Origin: Burkholderiaceae bacterium
Lineage (GTDB): Bacteria; Pseudomonadota; Gammaproteobacteria; Burkholderiales; Burkholderiaceae_C
Assembly: GCA_024235995.1 (NCBI GenBank)
Contig: JACKLI010000001.1
Span: 3,038,001 to 3,102,000 of the forward strand
Length of the DNA stretch: 64,000 nt
Reading direction: 5' to 3'
Shown here: positions 61,752 to 64,000 of the stretch, piece by piece
Position numbering within the stretch: the stretch's first letter is position 1
Layout: the number at the start of each line of letters is the position of its first letter
Notes under the pieces: model-generated
The model's input: the letters and a program-made list of their open reading frames with translations, nothing else
The model's database searches: none
Told to the model about the DNA's origin: nothing
Position numbers and translations under genes: made by a program

Positions 61752-63779
61752 GTGCCTGCCATTCCCAACGAGGTGACCTTGGTCGCCGCGTTGCCCGTGC
61801 CCACTGCGGGCGTGGCGGTCGGGCCGCCTCTGGTCGATCTGCTGTTCGATCAACCCGCAGCCACCGACGCCAACTTGGTGTTCGGGGCCAACTACGTCGC
61901 CCCGCGCGACGACGTGACGGTACGGGCCACGCTGCCGCTGCCGGTCATTGCGATCAAGTTCATTCCCCCGGCCCGGGCCGAGCTGTTGGCCGAATTGCCG
62001 GGCCTGACGGTGCGCTCGCTGGTCTTGCGCCCAAGCGTGCCGTTGAACGTGGGGACTGGCGCGGGCGCGAGCCTGCCCGGCGTGGTGTTCACCGGCGAGG
62101 TCAGGTACGCCTCGCACACGCAACGGCCCACGGTCGGTCAGACCTCGCACCACTGGCAGGTGGCGCAGCAGACGGAGGACGGCGCGGATCACGGCCAGCA
62201 GGATGCGGCCGCGACGCCCGCTGGCTGGGAGACATTCTGGCGGCGCACGCTCGCTTCGCCACAAGGCATCGAGCATCGATTGCCCCCGGTCTTGGCGGCC
62301 GCGCCGGAGCAACGCCGCACGGCTCAGCAGCAGGCCACGCGTCTGATTGAGGCGACGTGGTTCGCCCACCAGGATGGCACTCACGGCGAACTGGCCCGAC
62401 AGGGCTCGTTCCAGAACGCTGTTCCGATGCGGGACGCCACGCGCTTCCGGCATCAGGATGGTGATCGCACCAAGCGCGCCGGTCGAGTCGCTTTCTGGCA
62501 AGTCGCGCGGCTGCTCACCCAGCATCAAGGCACCGACTTCCAGAGCGCCAGCCTTGCGCCGAAAGGTTGGCGTGGCAGGTTTCAGGAAGCCGTACCGCCA
62601 CCGCCAGGGATCAGCGTCTGGGTGGTTCCCGAACCGCCCGCGCCGCAACCTTGCTACACGCCGAGCGCGCATCTGCTGTTCGCCGCGCTGCCCCCAGCGG
62701 ACGGCCACTTGCTGTTCGTCTGTGAAAACCACACCGACCCGCCGCCTCCGGATGGAGAGACGGTGGTCGTTCCCGTCCGGAGGGTGTACTTCGTGATCAA
62801 CAACGTGACCCTGCACCGGCTGCCTGATGGTTTGCCGGTGCCGGTGTTCAACCTCTCGCTCTCGCTCGACACCGCATCCTGGACGTGGGGCTTCGAGGCG
62901 CAACTGCCCGCCAAGGCGGAAAGCTTGGTGGCACCCGGCAGCGCCACCGGCCCGGTCGAACTGGTCGCCACCATCAATGGCACGGCATTCCGCGTCTTGG
63001 CTGAGAGCATCAGCCGCGAGCGCATCTTCGGTGACGCGAGCATCCGCATCTCCGGTCGTGGACGCAACGCCGTGCTGGCCGCGCCCTATGCACCGGTGAT
63101 GACCTTCGGCAACGCCGAGGCACGCACCGCGCGGCAGCTGATGGACGACGTCCTCACGCTCAACGGCATCCCGCTGGGCTGGACGGTCGATTGGGGCCTC
63201 ACGGACTGGAACGTCCCAGACGGAGTGTTCGCCCGACAGGGAACGTGGATCGAGGCTCTGACCGCCATCGCCAGTGCGGTCGGGGGCTACCTGATCCCGC
63301 ATCCCTCCGACCAGAGCATCCGCGTGCGCCACCGCTATCCGGTTGCCCCTTGGGAATGGAACACCGTCACGCCTGATTTCGTGCTGCCCGTCGATGCCGT
63401 TGCCCGCGAATCGCTGCGCTGGCTGGAGAAGCCCACCTACAACCGCGTGTTCGTGTCCGGGCAGGGCGTGGGCGTGCTCGGGCAGGTGACGCGGGCCGGT
63501 ACCGCCGGAGACGTGCTGGCACCGATGGTCGTCGATGCCCTCATCACCGAGGCCGCCGCCGCACGTCAGCGTGGCATCGCCGTGCTGGCCGACACCGGGC
63601 ATCAGACCGAGGTCAGCCTGCGCCTGCCGGTGCTCGCCGAGACCGGGATCATCGAGCCGGGGGCGTTCGTCGAGTACCAGGACGGCAGCGTCACCCGGCT
63701 GGGCCTCGTGCGCTCGACGCAAATCGAGGCGGGCATGCCCGAGGTCTGGCAGACGCTGGGGGTGCAGGGCTATGCATAA
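61752..63779 (+). CDS. Large phage tail protein with hub-like C-terminal half (675 aa)
   Basis: GTG at 61752 opens MPAIPNEVTLVAALPVPTAG, 675 aa. The N-terminal part (1-120) is a string of short beta segments. Residues about 130-280 hold imperfect repeats around HQDG (WFAHQDGTHG, RFRHQDGDRTK, LLTQHQGTDF). The C-terminal half (from about 345, VRRVYFVINNVTLHRLPDG) resembles baseplate-hub/tail-tip proteins, with TARQLMDDVLTLNGIPLGWT and PTYNRVFVSGQGVGVLG. It overlaps the next gene by eight bases. Confidence 0.8.
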   Translation: MPAIPNEVTLVAALPVPTAGVAVGPPLVDLLFDQPAATDANLVFGANYVAPRDDVTVRATLPLPVIAIKFIPPARAELLAELPGLTVRSLVLRPSVPLNVGTGAGASLPGVVFTGEVRYASHTQRPTVGQTSHHWQVAQQTEDGADHGQQDAAATPAGWETFWRRTLASPQGIEHRLPPVLAAAPEQRRTAQQQATRLIEATWFAHQDGTHGELARQGSFQNAVPMRDATRFRHQDGDRTKRAGRVAFWQVARLLTQHQGTDFQSASLAPKGWRGRFQEAVPPPPGISVWVVPEPPAPQPCYTPSAHLLFAALPPADGHLLFVCENHTDPPPPDGETVVVPVRRVYFVINNVTLHRLPDGLPVPVFNLSLSLDTASWTWGFEAQLPAKAESLVAPGSATGPVELVATINGTAFRVLAESISRERIFGDASIRISGRGRNAVLAAPYAPVMTFGNAEARTARQLMDDVLTLNGIPLGWTVDWGLTDWNVPDGVFARQGTWIEALTAIASAVGGYLIPHPSDQSIRVRHRYPVAPWEWNTVTPDFVLPVDAVARESLRWLEKPTYNRVFVSGQGVGVLGQVTRAGTAGDVLAPMVVDALITEAAAARQRGIAVLADTGHQTEVSLRLPVLAETGIIEPGAFVEYQDGSVTRLGLVRSTQIEAGMPEVWQTLGVQGYA

Positions 63780-63993
63780 CCTCTACGAGCAGTTCCGCCA
63801 GCTAATCCCCGACCCGCCGCTGCAGGCGGGCACGGCGATCGACGTCGGCTCCGGCGTGGTCACCGTCGCGTTGCCGGGTGGCGGCCTGATCAAGGCGCGT
63901 GGCAACGCGGCCGTCGGCCAGAAAGTGTTCGTGCGCGATGACGTCGTCGAAGGCATCGCGCCCAGTCTGACCCTGGAGATCATCGAAATCTAA
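63772..63993 (+). CDS. Small phage protein of unknown function (73 aa)
   Basis: MHNLYEQFRQLIPDPPLQAG opens a 73-aa protein with a small beta-barrel-like pattern (DVGSGVVTVALPGGGLIKARG, GQKVFVRDDVVEG), reminiscent of OB-like accessory proteins next to baseplate hubs. It starts eight bases before the hub-like gene ends and stops seven bases before the window edge. Confidence 0.8.
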   Translation: MHNLYEQFRQLIPDPPLQAGTAIDVGSGVVTVALPGGGLIKARGNAAVGQKVFVRDDVVEGIAPSLTLEIIEI

Positions 63994-64000
63994 AGCACCG

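Overview
The window is a high-GC chromosome segment from a betaproteobacterium. The nuo, pnp, polA and thrB neighbourhoods and the family-level look of the proteins suggest Burkholderiales, probably Comamonadaceae (Acidovorax/Alicycliphilus-like). This is inference from gene content and order; no rRNA is present.

Host backbone, 1-36.6 kb. (1) 1-4.1 kb, minus strand: nuoA-B-C-D-E and the 5' two thirds of nuoF (respiratory complex I), preceded by tRNA-Leu(GAG). (2) 4.2-9.35 kb, minus strand: secG, tpiA, a zinc-free quinone oxidoreductase, pnp and rpsO. (3) 9.4-14.8 kb: a PLP aminotransferase, a small exported protein, a DegP/HtrA protease, and a histidine kinase/response regulator pair that is probably co-transcribed with the protease. 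(4) 14.9-21.3 kb, plus strand: a complete six-gene Mrp/Pha monovalent cation/proton antiporter operon (AB, C, D, E, F, G). Its genes overlap by 1 to 4 bases except at F/G, where two tandem 110-bp repeats sit. (5) 21.3-25.7 kb: polA, a long imperfect palindrome, a DUF2782 protein, a homoserine kinase, and the first 13 codons of a membrane-protein gene cut by an IS. (6) 28.2-36.6 kb: an AT-richer patch, a UvrD/Rep helicase, an M20 peptidase, GMP reductase, an alpha/beta hydrolase, two NAD(P) oxidoreductases and tRNA-Ala(CGC).

Accessory region, 36.6-64 kb (to the window edge). After tRNA-Ala the content becomes phage-like. A divergent module comes first: an XRE repressor plus an ImmA/IrrE metallopeptidase face two unrecognised genes, with a DUF2188 gene nearby. 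Next come DNA methyltransferases, five small minus-strand genes (four preceded by the same promoter-like element), and a lambda-type packaging/head cluster: Nu1-like small terminase, GpA large terminase, two tail-fibre-like proteins, gpW-like joiner, portal, S49 protease with nested scaffold, decoration protein, and the start of the capsid gene. The window ends in a tail cluster. No integrase, lysis genes, tape measure or tail tube are visible, so the prophage looks defective.

Three 2,522-bp copies of one IS21-family element (istA/istB identical at protein level) sit at 25.7, 41.0 and 54.4 kb. None has a visible target duplication, and each has a gene fragment on at least one side whose other half is missing. 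They look like deletion or recombination junctions, or assembly joins, rather than simple insertions. The most unusual signals are the four-copy regulatory element at 45.8-47.3 kb, the XRE/ImmA divergent module with its operator-like dyad, the mrpF/mrpG tandem repeat with start codons at each unit boundary, the 170-bp palindrome upstream of polA, and a dispersed repeat family that also appears in frame inside polA and uvrD.
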